Positions 44,704 to 53,007 of a stretch of 64,000 bases of DNA are shown in pieces (position 1 is the first letter of the stretch; each line of letters starts with the position of its first letter). The position numbers and the translations under genes were made by a program. This DNA is from Gammaproteobacteria bacterium (lineage in GTDB: Bacteria > Pseudomonadota > Gammaproteobacteria > Enterobacterales > Alteromonadaceae). The stretch lies in the NCBI GenBank assembly GCA_018222405.1, contig JAAFAI010000025.1, positions 1-64,000 on the forward strand, in the 5' to 3' direction. A model generated the notes under the pieces. That model saw only the letters and a program-made list of their open reading frames with translations. It did no database searches and was not told the origin of the DNA.

Positions 44704-47007
44704 ATGAAACACACATTCGGTAATAAAATAAATTTTAGCCGCACGCTCTGCGCTACGGCGGTAACGCTGGCCTGCCTAGGCTCACAAGCCGCTTTTGCAC
44801 AGGATTCTGAAGACGGAATCGAAAAAGGTAAACTGGAAAAAATCGAGGTTACTGCCCGTAAAACGGTTGAAAGCCTGCAGGAAGTTCCGGTTGCTATTAC
44901 CTCGCTGGGCGCTGTTGAACTTGGCAATAAAGGGATCAGCGTTTTAACAGAAGTGCAACAATTCTCACCTAATACCACGCTGCAAACCAGTCGTGGTACT
45001 AACTCTACACTGACCGCTTTTATCCGCGGTCTGGGTCAGCAGGATCCGCTGTGGGGTTACGAGCCAGGCGTTGGTATTTATATTGACGATGTTTACGTTG
45101 CCCGCCCTCAGGGGGCTGTGCTGGACTTACTTGACGTACAACGTATCGAAGTACTGCGTGGACCACAGGGTACGCTGTATGGTAAGAACACCATCGGTGG
45201 CGCGGTAAAATATGTCACCAAGGATATGGTCGGTGAACCAACCTTTAATATCGAAGGAACAGTCGGTAACTATGGCCGTAAAGACGTAAAAGTGACCGGT
45301 CAGTATCCACTGGTTCAGGATAAAGTGTATCTGGGCTTTGGTTATGCCAACCTGAATCGTGATGGCTACGGTGAATTTCTACAAAGCGCGCTGGAAGGTC
45401 AGAACCGCGAAAACTACAACAAAGATTTGTGGGCTGCACGGCTAACCCTGGAAGCACACATCACCGACGATTTATTCTTCCGTCTCGGCTGGGATAAAAC
45501 CGAAGATACCTCTAATGCAAAAGGGGGTTATCGTTTATTACCAAGTATCGTCACTGACGCACCGGTACCGGATTCGGTATATGATTCATACACCAGCTTA
45601 CCGACCTGGAACAAAGTTGAGCTTGAAGGCTACAGCTGGTTGATGCGTTATGATGCCAGCGACAATCTGGAACTGAAATATATTGGTTCACATCGCGAAA
45701 GTTATTCACCGACCAATATCGACTTTGATAATACTGCGGTAGATATTTTTGATGTACCTGCGATTTACGAAGACGAAAATGATACCCACGAACTGCAGGC
45801 TAATCTGCTGGGTGATAATTTCACTCTGGTAAGCGGTCTATACTATTATGACGGTACTTCTTGCGGCCAGTTCGAAGCGGTACTGGGCTTACTCGGCCGT
45901 GCTGCATTTGGCACCCCAGGTCTGACTCGTGAAGTATCCGGCTGCAACAACAGTGAGAGCTGGGCGGTATATGGGCAGATGAGCTACGACATTACCGATA
46001 AGCTGTCTGTTTCCGTAGGCGCTCGTTATACCGACGAAGAAAAACAGGCCGTGGTTAATAATGGTCTGATATTTGACAATGTATACCCTGAATCAGGCTG
46101 GATCCCAGGTTATGTCAGACCTGATGGAGATTTGGTGCCGCAGGTTCTTGGCAGCGACAGCAATGGTGATGGTGTCCTCGACTCCCCCGCAGTTGAAAGC
46201 TGGTCTCGTTTCACTCCACGTGTTGGTGTGGAATACCAGATGAGCAGAGACACCATGTTCTTTGCCAGCTACTCGCAGGGCTTTAAATCAGGTACCTTTA
46301 ATCCGCGCGCCACGACCAACGAACCTGGTGTAGAGCCAGAAGTGGTGGATTCTTACGAAGTGGGTATGAAGAGTGACGTAACTGACTCTTTCCGGGCAAA
46401 CATTACACTGTTTGCCTACGACCACAGTGATCGTCAGTACATCGGTATAGAGGGCGGCAGTGATGATCCAACTGCGCTGGAACAACGCCTGCGCAACGCC
46501 GCTGAAACCGCAGCTAAAGGCGCCGAAGTGGAGCTGACTTATGTGGCTTCAGACAACCTGACGTTGTCGGCGGCTTACGGTTACATTGATTTTGAAATCA
46601 AGGAAAACAACGCCGTGCCGCCACTTATCGGTTTGGCCAGCACGCCGGAAAACACGCTTAACCTAGCTGCCAACTATGCGTTGGATACCAGCATGGGTTA
46701 CTTCAACTTTAATGCTAACTACTACTATCGTGATGATTACCTGTTGTTTGAAACCAGCGATCTGATTGCCCAGGATGCCTACGGCATGGTGAACGTAAGC
46801 GTGAACTGGGAAAGCATCGAAGGTGACTGGTACGGCGGTATTCATGCGAAGAACCTTACCGACGAGGAATACCTGGTGGGTGGTTATGACTTCGTAACCC
46901 GTAACGAAGACGGTAGCTATGGTCCCGGCTTAGGTGGTGACACCACATTGATTGGTTACTATGGTGACCCGATGACTATCCAACTGACGGTTGGCTATCG
47001 CTTCTGA
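44704..47007 (+). CDS. TonB-dependent outer membrane receptor
   Basis: This 767-residue receptor has a signal peptide (1-32, ending AAFAQD), a TonB-box-like LEKIEVTAR, a plug domain (about 55-170: VPVAITSL, RGLGQQDP, IDDVYVARPQGAVLDLLDVQRIEVLRGPQGTLYGKNTIGG), and a 22-strand barrel closing with QLTVGYRF (aromatic terminus). The plug signature DLLDVQRIEVLRGPQGTLYGKN is typical of SusC-independent receptors for diverse organics. The substrate is unknown. It diverges from the PHB operon and precedes a LuxR-type regulator gene. Confidence 0.93.
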   Translation: MKHTFGNKINFSRTLCATAVTLACLGSQAAFAQDSEDGIEKGKLEKIEVTARKTVESLQEVPVAITSLGAVELGNKGISVLTEVQQFSPNTTLQTSRGTNSTLTAFIRGLGQQDPLWGYEPGVGIYIDDVYVARPQGAVLDLLDVQRIEVLRGPQGTLYGKNTIGGAVKYVTKDMVGEPTFNIEGTVGNYGRKDVKVTGQYPLVQDKVYLGFGYANLNRDGYGEFLQSALEGQNRENYNKDLWAARLTLEAHITDDLFFRLGWDKTEDTSNAKGGYRLLPSIVTDAPVPDSVYDSYTSLPTWNKVELEGYSWLMRYDASDNLELKYIGSHRESYSPTNIDFDNTAVDIFDVPAIYEDENDTHELQANLLGDNFTLVSGLYYYDGTSCGQFEAVLGLLGRAAFGTPGLTREVSGCNNSESWAVYGQMSYDITDKLSVSVGARYTDEEKQAVVNNGLIFDNVYPESGWIPGYVRPDGDLVPQVLGSDSNGDGVLDSPAVESWSRFTPRVGVEYQMSRDTMFFASYSQGFKSGTFNPRATTNEPGVEPEVVDSYEVGMKSDVTDSFRANITLFAYDHSDRQYIGIEGGSDDPTALEQRLRNAAETAAKGAEVELTYVASDNLTLSAAYGYIDFEIKENNAVPPLIGLASTPENTLNLAANYALDTSMGYFNFNANYYYRDDYLLFETSDLIAQDAYGMVNVSVNWESIEGDWYGGIHAKNLTDEEYLVGGYDFVTRNEDGSYGPGLGGDTTLIGYYGDPMTIQLTVGYRF

Positions 47008-47038
47008 TCAGGCAGAGCCCGATTAACAGTAAAAATGT

Positions 47039-47066
47039 AAACGGCCAGCCTTTGCTGGCCGTTTTG
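47039..47066 (+). terminator. Terminator of the TonB-receptor gene
   Basis: ACGGCCAGC (47041-47049) and GCTGGCCGT (47054-47062) form a 9-bp stem with a CTTT loop, then TTTT. AA/TT bases extend the stem. It lies 34 bp past the receptor stop, so the next gene needs its own promoter. Confidence 0.85.
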
Positions 47067-47103
47067 TTCTTAACACTATGATTTTTGCGGTACACTTAAC
47101 TTT

Positions 47104-47781
47104 ATGAATAACGCTTTGTTGAGTCAGGTAGAAGTTTTGGATACGCGTATTTTAATTGCTGATGACCATCCCTTGTTTCGCGCGGCTATGCGCCAGGCTA
47201 TGGTGGATATCGTGGGTGACAACATTACCGAAGTGGCATCATTTTCTGAAGCTTACAGCGCAATAGAGGCCGATGACTCACTGGAACTGGTGTTTCTCGA
47301 TCTGAATATGCCGGGCAATGAGGGCCTTACCGGTTTAACTACACTACGCACGCAGTTTCCGGGCGTGCTGGTGGTTATAGTGTCGGCAGAAGAAGATCCG
47401 GTATTAATTCGCAAGGCTATCGATTTAGGCGCCAGTGGCTATATTCCGAAGTCCACCCCGCTGGCTGAAATTGCCGAAGCGGTCAATCATGTGCTCGATG
47501 GTGAACAATGGTTACCGGAAAACATCAACGAAGCCATTGAAGCGCTGGAGAATCAGCAGGACAAAGCGTTTGCAGATAAACTGGCGCAGCTGACGCCCCA
47601 TCAGTTTAAGGTCCTGCGCATGATGGCCGATGGGTTGTTAAACAAGCAGATTGCCTATGAGCTGGAAATCTCTGAATCCACGGTTAAGCAGCATGCGTCG
47701 GCTGTGTTGCGTAAACTTGAGGTGATCAACCGCACCCAGGCAGGCGTGTTGTTTAAACAAATGATGAACATGGAAGAGTAA
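47104..47781 (+). CDS. LuxR-type response regulator
   Basis: This 225-residue two-component regulator has a receiver domain (15-130; D20-D21, phosphoacceptor D66 in VFLDLNMPG, Lys in IPKSTP) and a NarL-type helix-turn-helix (about 160-222: LTPHQFKVLRMMADGLLNKQIAYELEISESTVKQHASAVLRKL). It follows the TonB-receptor gene. No cognate kinase is adjacent; the hybrid kinase at 53008-56385 belongs to a family that often partners with such LuxR regulators (inference). Likely an activator of the local catabolic genes. Confidence 0.92.
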   Translation: MNNALLSQVEVLDTRILIADDHPLFRAAMRQAMVDIVGDNITEVASFSEAYSAIEADDSLELVFLDLNMPGNEGLTGLTTLRTQFPGVLVVIVSAEEDPVLIRKAIDLGASGYIPKSTPLAEIAEAVNHVLDGEQWLPENINEAIEALENQQDKAFADKLAQLTPHQFKVLRMMADGLLNKQIAYELEISESTVKQHASAVLRKLEVINRTQAGVLFKQMMNMEE

Positions 47782-47789
47782 AGCAGGGT

Positions 47790-47823
47790 GTCACCGGCCG
47801 CCACTAGTTGAACGGCCAGTGAC
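47790..47823. terminator. Hairpin between convergent genes
   Basis: GTCACCGGCCG (47790-47800) and CGGCCAGTGAC (47813-47823) form an 11-bp stem with a single mismatch and a 12-base loop. It separates the response regulator and ligB stops and could be a bidirectional terminator, although no T tract follows. Confidence 0.45.
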
Positions 47824-47834
47824 GGGGGACCCGG

Positions 47835-48674
47835 TTACTGATTATCCAGCACTAATACGCCGGCACCAGTATTGGAAATAGGCGCATGGTAATGCTTGTG
47901 CAACACCTTAGCGTCGTCTTTCAGCGCACCGCGCATCACCAGCCACATAATGGTTTCGATACCTTCACTGCCAGCACGGCGAATAATTTCGGCATTGCTG
48001 AACTGAGTCATCCATTCAGGCTCAGTGGCAATCTTATCCATGCATTCCAAATCGAATTCAACATCGATAATCCCGGCACGTTCGCCCTGTAACTGGTGGG
48101 ACATACCACCCGTACCAAGGATAACTACCCGGGTATCTTCCGGATAAGACTCAAGGGCTTTCCCCAGCGCCTGGCCCAGCTTTAAACAGCGTGCAGCGGA
48201 AGGCACCGGATGCTGTACTGTATTGACTGCCAGCGGAATGGCTTTTACCGGCCAGTCTACGTGATCGCCAAACAATGCCCGGATGGGGTTAACAAAACCA
48301 TGATCGACTTTCATTTCCTGGCAGGTACAAATGTCAAATTCCTGCTCAACCAATGATTGGGCGATATGCCATGACAGTTTTGCATCGCCGGTAAACGGTG
48401 CCGTCGGTTTTAATCCCCAACCTTCATCGGCATTTTCGTAGATGTCGGCACAACCCAGGGCAAAAGTTGGCATCTTATCCAGAAAGAAATTGAGGCCATG
48501 GTCGTTATAAACCACGATAACCAAATCTGGCTTAACCTCTTTTAGCCAGTCTTTGGCTGGTTCATAGCCGTCGAAAAAACGTTTCCAGTAAGGCTCCTGA
48601 GTGAGCCCCTGTGAGATTGCATTGCCCACCGCGGGAATGTGTGAGCTGGTGATCCCGCCAATAATTTTAGCCAT
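47835..48674 (-). CDS. ligB: Protocatechuate 4,5-dioxygenase beta subunit
   Basis: This 279-residue catalytic subunit of the LigAB extradiol dioxygenase opens protocatechuate between C4 and C5 to 4-carboxy-2-hydroxymuconate semialdehyde. Iron ligands are in the family positions: ITSSHIPAVG (His), VYNDHGLNFF (His) and a Glu near 240 in SEGIETIMWL. The gene overlaps ligA by 8 bp. The start at ATG 48674 (MAKIIGG) matches the family; the longer frame to 48707 overlaps ligA further. Confidence 0.93.
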   Translation of the reverse strand: MAKIIGGITSSHIPAVGNAISQGLTQEPYWKRFFDGYEPAKDWLKEVKPDLVIVVYNDHGLNFFLDKMPTFALGCADIYENADEGWGLKPTAPFTGDAKLSWHIAQSLVEQEFDICTCQEMKVDHGFVNPIRALFGDHVDWPVKAIPLAVNTVQHPVPSAARCLKLGQALGKALESYPEDTRVVILGTGGMSHQLQGERAGIIDVEFDLECMDKIATEPEWMTQFSNAEIIRRAGSEGIETIMWLVMRGALKDDAKVLHKHYHAPISNTGAGVLVLDNQ

Positions 48675-49068
48675 TCCAGTAGTCTCCTCGTTTCGCCAGT
48701 ATGTCACTCAGCCCGTTGCCTTTATCGAGCAGACGCTGCTGGAATTCTTCGGTACTAATGCCCTGAAAGGCGGCGCCGGCGTCCTGAACCGACACGCCTC
48801 GGGGAATACACATTTTGGCCAGGAAATAGATATTGGCGCCCAGGCGCAACAGGCCCAGAAAATCCTGCGCCAGTACGGCTTCTTTGTATTCGCCGGTGAC
48901 GCCCATTTTGTCACAATAGGCCGCCGGGTCGGCGTCAAATTCCGCCCGACAGGCTTCATCGTTAAAGGTATACAGCAATTTGTTGATTGCATAAGCCGGA
49001 TGCGCCCGCTGACCATCGAACACGTAAGTGCCGGGAATGTCATCGTAGTCCTGTTTTTGCCAGTTCAT
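48667..49068 (-). CDS. ligA: Protocatechuate 4,5-dioxygenase alpha subunit
   Basis: This 133-residue small subunit of LigAB covers the active site of LigB. It contains GTYVFDGQRAHPAYAINKLLYTFN, the diagnostic start, and FLGLLRLGANIYFLAKM. AAGGGG precedes the ATG. The following ligB overlaps by 8 bp. Later pathway genes (ligC, ligI, ligJ, ligK) are absent from the window. Confidence 0.93.
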   Translation of the reverse strand: MNWQKQDYDDIPGTYVFDGQRAHPAYAINKLLYTFNDEACRAEFDADPAAYCDKMGVTGEYKEAVLAQDFLGLLRLGANIYFLAKMCIPRGVSVQDAGAAFQGISTEEFQQRLLDKGNGLSDILAKRGDYWNG

Positions 49069-49171
49069 GTGAGCCCCTTATTGATTTGATAATTGTATTT
49101 TATGTAGATATTCTTTCTTTATAAGGGTTAAATTAGATATTTAATGGTTAATTTTGTAGATTGTAATAAAA

Positions 49172-50038
49172 ATGTTGGGTAACTTAGAGTTTGTTGATCT
49201 GTACGGTGAAAAAGGGCGCTTCTGGCATCAGACCTTTTTATACTGTGAGCCGCTAACGCAACGCAGCGCCCGGCATGAATGGAAGATTCATCCCCATCGT
49301 CACCAACACATTACGCAAATCTTTGTGCTCACTGAAGGCGGTGTGGAGGTACAGTTCGATGACGAACATCACCAGATTACGGCACCGGCATTGTTATACA
49401 TTCCGGATGGTGTAATGCATGGCTTTGACTGGCAATCGCACTCTCAGGGGACTGTGCTATCGGTGGCCTCGCCGATGCTGCGCCAGGTTGAACAAAACAT
49501 AGGCGAGTCAGTAGAAACACTGGCAGAAGCGTTTGTACTGCCGGTGCATGAAGTGTATCGCAGCGCCTTACAGGCTCTTTGCACAGCTATTCAGCAAGAG
49601 GCCAACAGCGCCTCCCTGCACCAGGGGAGTATGTTGCAGGCCCTGTTACAGCAACTGCTGATCTTAATGCATCGCATGCAACCTGCCAGGGCCGAAGAGG
49701 GCAGTCTGAGTAAACCAGAGCGCAAACTAAGACAGTTTCAGCAACTTATTCGCCAGCATTTTACGGTGCAACATAAGGTGGCCTGGTATGCCCGGCAAAT
49801 TGGTGTTAGCCAGGCTCATCTCAATCAAATCTGCCAACAGTACTTTAACTCTAACGCGCTGGCGCTGATCCACAATGTACTCATCAGCGAAGCAAAACGT
49901 TATCTGATTTTCAGCGATACGGCGGTTGCCGACATTGCAGAGCGACTGGGGTTTAACGAACCGGGTTATTTCAATAAGTTCTTTAAGCGGCATACGGGGC
50001 TGAGCCCCGCTGCCTATCGTCGCCAGAGTCAGGGTTAG
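49172..50038 (+). CDS. AraC-family regulator with cupin sensor
   Basis: This 288-residue regulator has an N-terminal AraC-type cupin (HEWKIHPHRHQHITQIFVLTEGG, about 30-100) that is His-rich and likely binds the effector, and a C-terminal double HTH (about 190-285: ARQIGVSQAHLNQICQQYFN, then ADIAERLGFNEPGYFNKFFKRHTGLSPAAYR). It diverges from ligAB and its stop overlaps the convergent vanB gene by 4 bp. By position it probably activates ligAB in response to protocatechuate or a related aromatic; that is inference. Confidence 0.88.
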   Translation: MLGNLEFVDLYGEKGRFWHQTFLYCEPLTQRSARHEWKIHPHRHQHITQIFVLTEGGVEVQFDDEHHQITAPALLYIPDGVMHGFDWQSHSQGTVLSVASPMLRQVEQNIGESVETLAEAFVLPVHEVYRSALQALCTAIQQEANSASLHQGSMLQALLQQLLILMHRMQPARAEEGSLSKPERKLRQFQQLIRQHFTVQHKVAWYARQIGVSQAHLNQICQQYFNSNALALIHNVLISEAKRYLIFSDTAVADIAERLGFNEPGYFNKFFKRHTGLSPAAYRRQSQG

Positions 50039-50973
50039 AGATCCAGAATGAGGCGCGGTGTTTTAGCCCGGGAGCAGCACACGGCAACCCGGTCCATTTG
50101 TGCTTTTTCCTTGTCGTTTAAAAACACGTCTTTGTGATCGGCTTCACCGCCGAGTAGCGGGGTGATGCAGGTGCCACAAACGCCTTCTTCGCAGGAAACA
50201 GGCACAAAGAAGCCGCTGTCCTCGAGGGCCTCCAGCATGGACTCATCCTTACCAACACTGACTACCTGGCCGGTACTGGCAATTTCCACCTCAAAGCTGC
50301 CGTCATTGGAATGATCGATAGGCTCCGCGGTAAAAAACTCACGATGTAGCCGTGCAGAGTCGATACCTTGCTGCGCCGACAGACTAAGCACGTCGTTAAT
50401 AAATCCATTCGGGCCACAGACAAAAATATCGCTGTCCGCAGGGGCTGCTTTGAGTAGCGCATCAATATCCAGACGGACTCCCTGTGTCGCTTTATCGTGA
50501 ATATGAACATTTGCCAGCGAAGTGTACTGTTCACTGAGCAAATTATCAGACCCGTTGGCGATAGCATAATAGAGGCTAAATGGTCGGTTGCCAGCGAGGC
50601 ACGCTTCAATCATGGGGATAAACGGGGTAATCCCGATACCGGCAGCCAGAAACAGGCAGGGGCTTTGCCCCTCAGTCAGCGGAAAGTGATTGCGCGGTTC
50701 ACTGATGGTCAGTTCAGCACCGCTGTGTAAGGATTGATGAATATAGCGGGAGCCGCCTTTACCCTGTTCTTCCAGTTGCACGGCAATCTGATAATGCTGG
50801 GCATCGAGCGCACCGCATAGAGAATACTGACGTATCATGCCATCGGGTAAGAATACATCAATGTGCGCACCCGGCGACCAGGCAGGTAATACCTGGCCTT
50901 GTTGAGAGCTAAGCGTCAATAAACAGACCCGCGAGGTAACAGCCACTTTTTGCGATACGATAACCTGGTTCAT
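50035..50973 (-). CDS. vanB: Vanillate O-demethylase reductase
   Basis: This 312-residue reductase passes electrons from NAD(P)H to VanA. An FMN-binding domain (about 1-95: RQYSLCG) and a NAD-binding domain (LAAGIGITPFIPM) are followed by a C-terminal plant-type 2Fe-2S cluster (about 230-312: CEEGVCGTC with a fourth Cys in VAVCCSR). This order is that of the PDR/VanB family. Its ATG lies 1 bp after the vanA stop, and the shared GGAG couples translation. Confidence 0.92.
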   Translation of the reverse strand: MNQVIVSQKVAVTSRVCLLTLSSQQGQVLPAWSPGAHIDVFLPDGMIRQYSLCGALDAQHYQIAVQLEEQGKGGSRYIHQSLHSGAELTISEPRNHFPLTEGQSPCLFLAAGIGITPFIPMIEACLAGNRPFSLYYAIANGSDNLLSEQYTSLANVHIHDKATQGVRLDIDALLKAAPADSDIFVCGPNGFINDVLSLSAQQGIDSARLHREFFTAEPIDHSNDGSFEVEIASTGQVVSVGKDESMLEALEDSGFFVPVSCEEGVCGTCITPLLGGEADHKDVFLNDKEKAQMDRVAVCCSRAKTPRLILDL

Positions 50974-50974
50974 A

Positions 50975-52033
50975 TCAGGCTACTCCGTTAGTGGCGGCGG
51001 GTTGTTCTTTTTTCATGGTCCGTTCAATCATGCGCCGGGCCTGCACGCCGCCGGCATCAATATCGAGTTTCAATAACTGGCGGTCCGGGAAGCGATCGAG
51101 GTTTTGCTGCTGTCGCTCAAGGATTTCCAGATCTTCACCAAAGATTTTGCCCTGACCCTCCTGAATAGAAGCTGTCAGCGCTTCGTCATCGACTTTGAAG
51201 TTGCGCGCCATGCCCCAGAAATACCACATGGTGCCATCGGTTTCCGGTGTAATAAAATCGACTACGATACTGCCGGCTTTTTGCTCTGCCGGTGCCTGGT
51301 AACCGCCATGCCCAGCCATAGCCACACCTACTTCAATCATTACGTGACTGGGTAAATCGAAGCGACAAATTTGCCAGCGGTCAACTGGTTGGTCGGTGGG
51401 CAGTCCATTGGCACTGAGGCCGTTTTGCCAGAACGGTGGTGGTAGGATGTTTTCCATAAACCGGCTGGTTACCACCTGGCCATTTTCCATGGTGGTTTTC
51501 ACCGGTGTTTCATCGATTTCTTTCTGGCCAATGGAACTGGCGTGAACATAGGTCTCATGGGTCAGATCCATAAGGTTATCAATCATCAGGCGATAATCGC
51601 ATTTAATGTGATAGAGACCACCCCCGTATGCCCAATTTGGATCCAATGCCCAGTGCAGTTCAGGGATCAGACTGTCATCAGCTACGTCTTTATCGCCCGG
51701 CCAGATCCAGATAAAGCCATAGCGTTCAACCACCGGTACCGGCTTGATACAAGGAAAGTTTTCAACCCGCTGGCTGGGCATGCTGCGGGTTTTACCGTCA
51801 GCCCCCATCTGCAGGCCATGATATCCGCAAACCAGGTTGTCACCTTCTACGTAGCCCAGTGATAACGGGGCGCCACGATGAGGGCAAAAATCTTCAACCG
51901 CCTGAATTTGTTGTTTGCTGTCACGGAAAAAAGCAATTTGAATATTGCATATAGTTCGGCCCAGGGGCTGGGTTGCGTTAATCTCATCACTGGTGGCTGC
52001 TACATACCAGGCGTTGCGAATAAAGTGGCTCAT
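50975..52033 (-). CDS. vanA: Vanillate O-demethylase oxygenase
   Basis: This 352-residue Rieske oxygenase converts vanillate to protocatechuate and formaldehyde. The Rieske cluster is CPHRG (about residue 50) and CGYHG (about 70), and the mononuclear iron site is DNLMDLTHETYVH. The start at ATG 52033 (MSHFIRNAWYVAAT) matches VanA; the frame to 52066 adds residues. VanR-type operators lie immediately upstream. A further operator-like word sits inside the gene at 51637-51646. Confidence 0.95.
   Translation of the reverse strand: MSHFIRNAWYVAATSDEINATQPLGRTICNIQIAFFRDSKQQIQAVEDFCPHRGAPLSLGYVEGDNLVCGYHGLQMGADGKTRSMPSQRVENFPCIKPVPVVERYGFIWIWPGDKDVADDSLIPELHWALDPNWAYGGGLYHIKCDYRLMIDNLMDLTHETYVHASSIGQKEIDETPVKTTMENGQVVTSRFMENILPPPFWQNGLSANGLPTDQPVDRWQICRFDLPSHVMIEVGVAMAGHGGYQAPAEQKAGSIVVDFITPETDGTMWYFWGMARNFKVDDEALTASIQEGQGKIFGEDLEILERQQQNLDRFPDRQLLKLDIDAGGVQARRMIERTMKKEQPAATNGVA
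51637..51646. promoter_or_regulatory. Operator-like word inside vanA
   Basis: TTGGATCCAA, the 10-bp core of the VanR operator, occurs inside the vanA coding sequence where it encodes part of a Leu-Asp-Pro stretch. The codon content (LDPNW) is conserved in VanA proteins, so the match may be a side effect of coding. Roadblock repression is possible but unproven. Confidence 0.35.
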
Positions 52034-52066
52034 ATGCAGGGATCCTTGTATTGATTTGTTCGTCAA

Positions 52067-52078
52067 ATTGGATCCAAT
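52067..52078. promoter_or_regulatory. vanR: VanR operator 1
   Basis: ATTGGATCCAAT is a perfect 12-bp palindrome identical to the vanillate operator known for VanR repressors of Acinetobacter and Caulobacter. It is 34 bp upstream of the vanA start. Confidence 0.85.
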
Positions 52079-52119
52079 GTTAACAATGTTAATTTTATGT
52101 TTCTAGTCTTTTTGTTCGT

Positions 52120-52131
52120 TTTGGATCCAAT
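52120..52131. promoter_or_regulatory. vanR: VanR operator 2
   Basis: TTTGGATCCAAT, 11 of 12 bases of the operator consensus. It lies 53 bp from operator 1 (centre to centre), about five helical turns, so two dimers could sit on the same face. Confidence 0.75.
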
Positions 52132-52192
52132 TTATGAGTTGAAAAAGGAATAAATGGCTAATTTATGGCTTTTTCTGTGCGTTAATTTTTAT

Positions 52193-52204
52193 TTTGGATC
52201 CATT
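52193..52204. promoter_or_regulatory. vanR: VanR operator 3
   Basis: TTTGGATCCATT keeps the core TGGATCCA with two changes at the ends. It is closer to vanR (start 52300) than to vanA and may mediate autoregulation of the repressor. Confidence 0.65.
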
Positions 52205-52299
52205 TTTAATATCATCGGAGTGCTTGTTTACAAACCGGTTACACCGCAAACTAGACCTTCCGGTTAACGCCGGTAGGCAAAAGTTCAGGATGTATAAAA

Positions 52300-53001
52300 A
52301 TGAAGAAAGACAAACATGCCGTGCTGAGTATCCTGCGGGATAAAATTTTGTCGGGGGCGCTAGCCCAGGGCGACAGGTTAGCTGAAATTCCCACTGCAGA
52401 ATTGCTTGGTGTTTCGCGCACGCCGGTGAGAATTGCATTTCGGGCACTGGAGCAGGAGGGTCTGTTAACCAAGCTGCCCCGGCGCGGTTATCAGGTAAGG
52501 CAAATTACTAATGACGAGATAGCCGGCTCTGTGGAGGTCAGAGGGGTGCTTGAGGGCCTTGCGGTGCGCCAGATTGTGGAAAAAGGCCTGGCTCCGACGC
52601 TGTTAAGCACGCTGAAGGAATGCCTTAAAGCCGGCGATGAGCTGTTTGCCGAGCGCACTTTTAACGAAGCTAAAATTCAGGCTTATGTGGAAATCAATCG
52701 TCAGTTTCATGATTGTCTGGTGAAAGGCAGTCAGAATCACGCGATTGCCACGGCTTTGCAAATCAATGAACATTTACCCATGGCCTCGGTTAATGCACTG
52801 GTATTCAATCCGGAGCAAACCGAAAGAGAGTATGAGCGGCTTTACTATGCTCACCAGCAGCATCATGCCATTGTTCAGGCTATTGCCGCGGGTCAGGGGG
52901 CCAGAGCCGAGGCGTTAATGAAAGAACATGCACAGGCGGCACTCAACAGCTATGAACAAATAGCTGCGAGTGGCCTGTCAAAAACTATCCGTACTGAATA
53001 A
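52300..53001 (+). CDS. vanR: VanR-like GntR transcriptional repressor
   Basis: This 233-residue FadR-subfamily regulator has an N-terminal winged HTH (about 8-75: LAEIPTAELLGVSRTPVRIAFRALEQEGLL, then RRGYQV) and a helical effector domain with metal-binding residues (VEVRGVLEGLAVR, NRQFHDCLV, HQQHHAIVQAI). It diverges from vanAB across three matching operators. Known VanR proteins repress vanAB until vanillate binds. The stop is 6 bp from the convergent hybrid kinase gene. Confidence 0.93.
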   Translation: MKKDKHAVLSILRDKILSGALAQGDRLAEIPTAELLGVSRTPVRIAFRALEQEGLLTKLPRRGYQVRQITNDEIAGSVEVRGVLEGLAVRQIVEKGLAPTLLSTLKECLKAGDELFAERTFNEAKIQAYVEINRQFHDCLVKGSQNHAIATALQINEHLPMASVNALVFNPEQTEREYERLYYAHQQHHAIVQAIAAGQGARAEALMKEHAQAALNSYEQIAASGLSKTIRTE

Positions 53002-53007
53002 TCTGGG

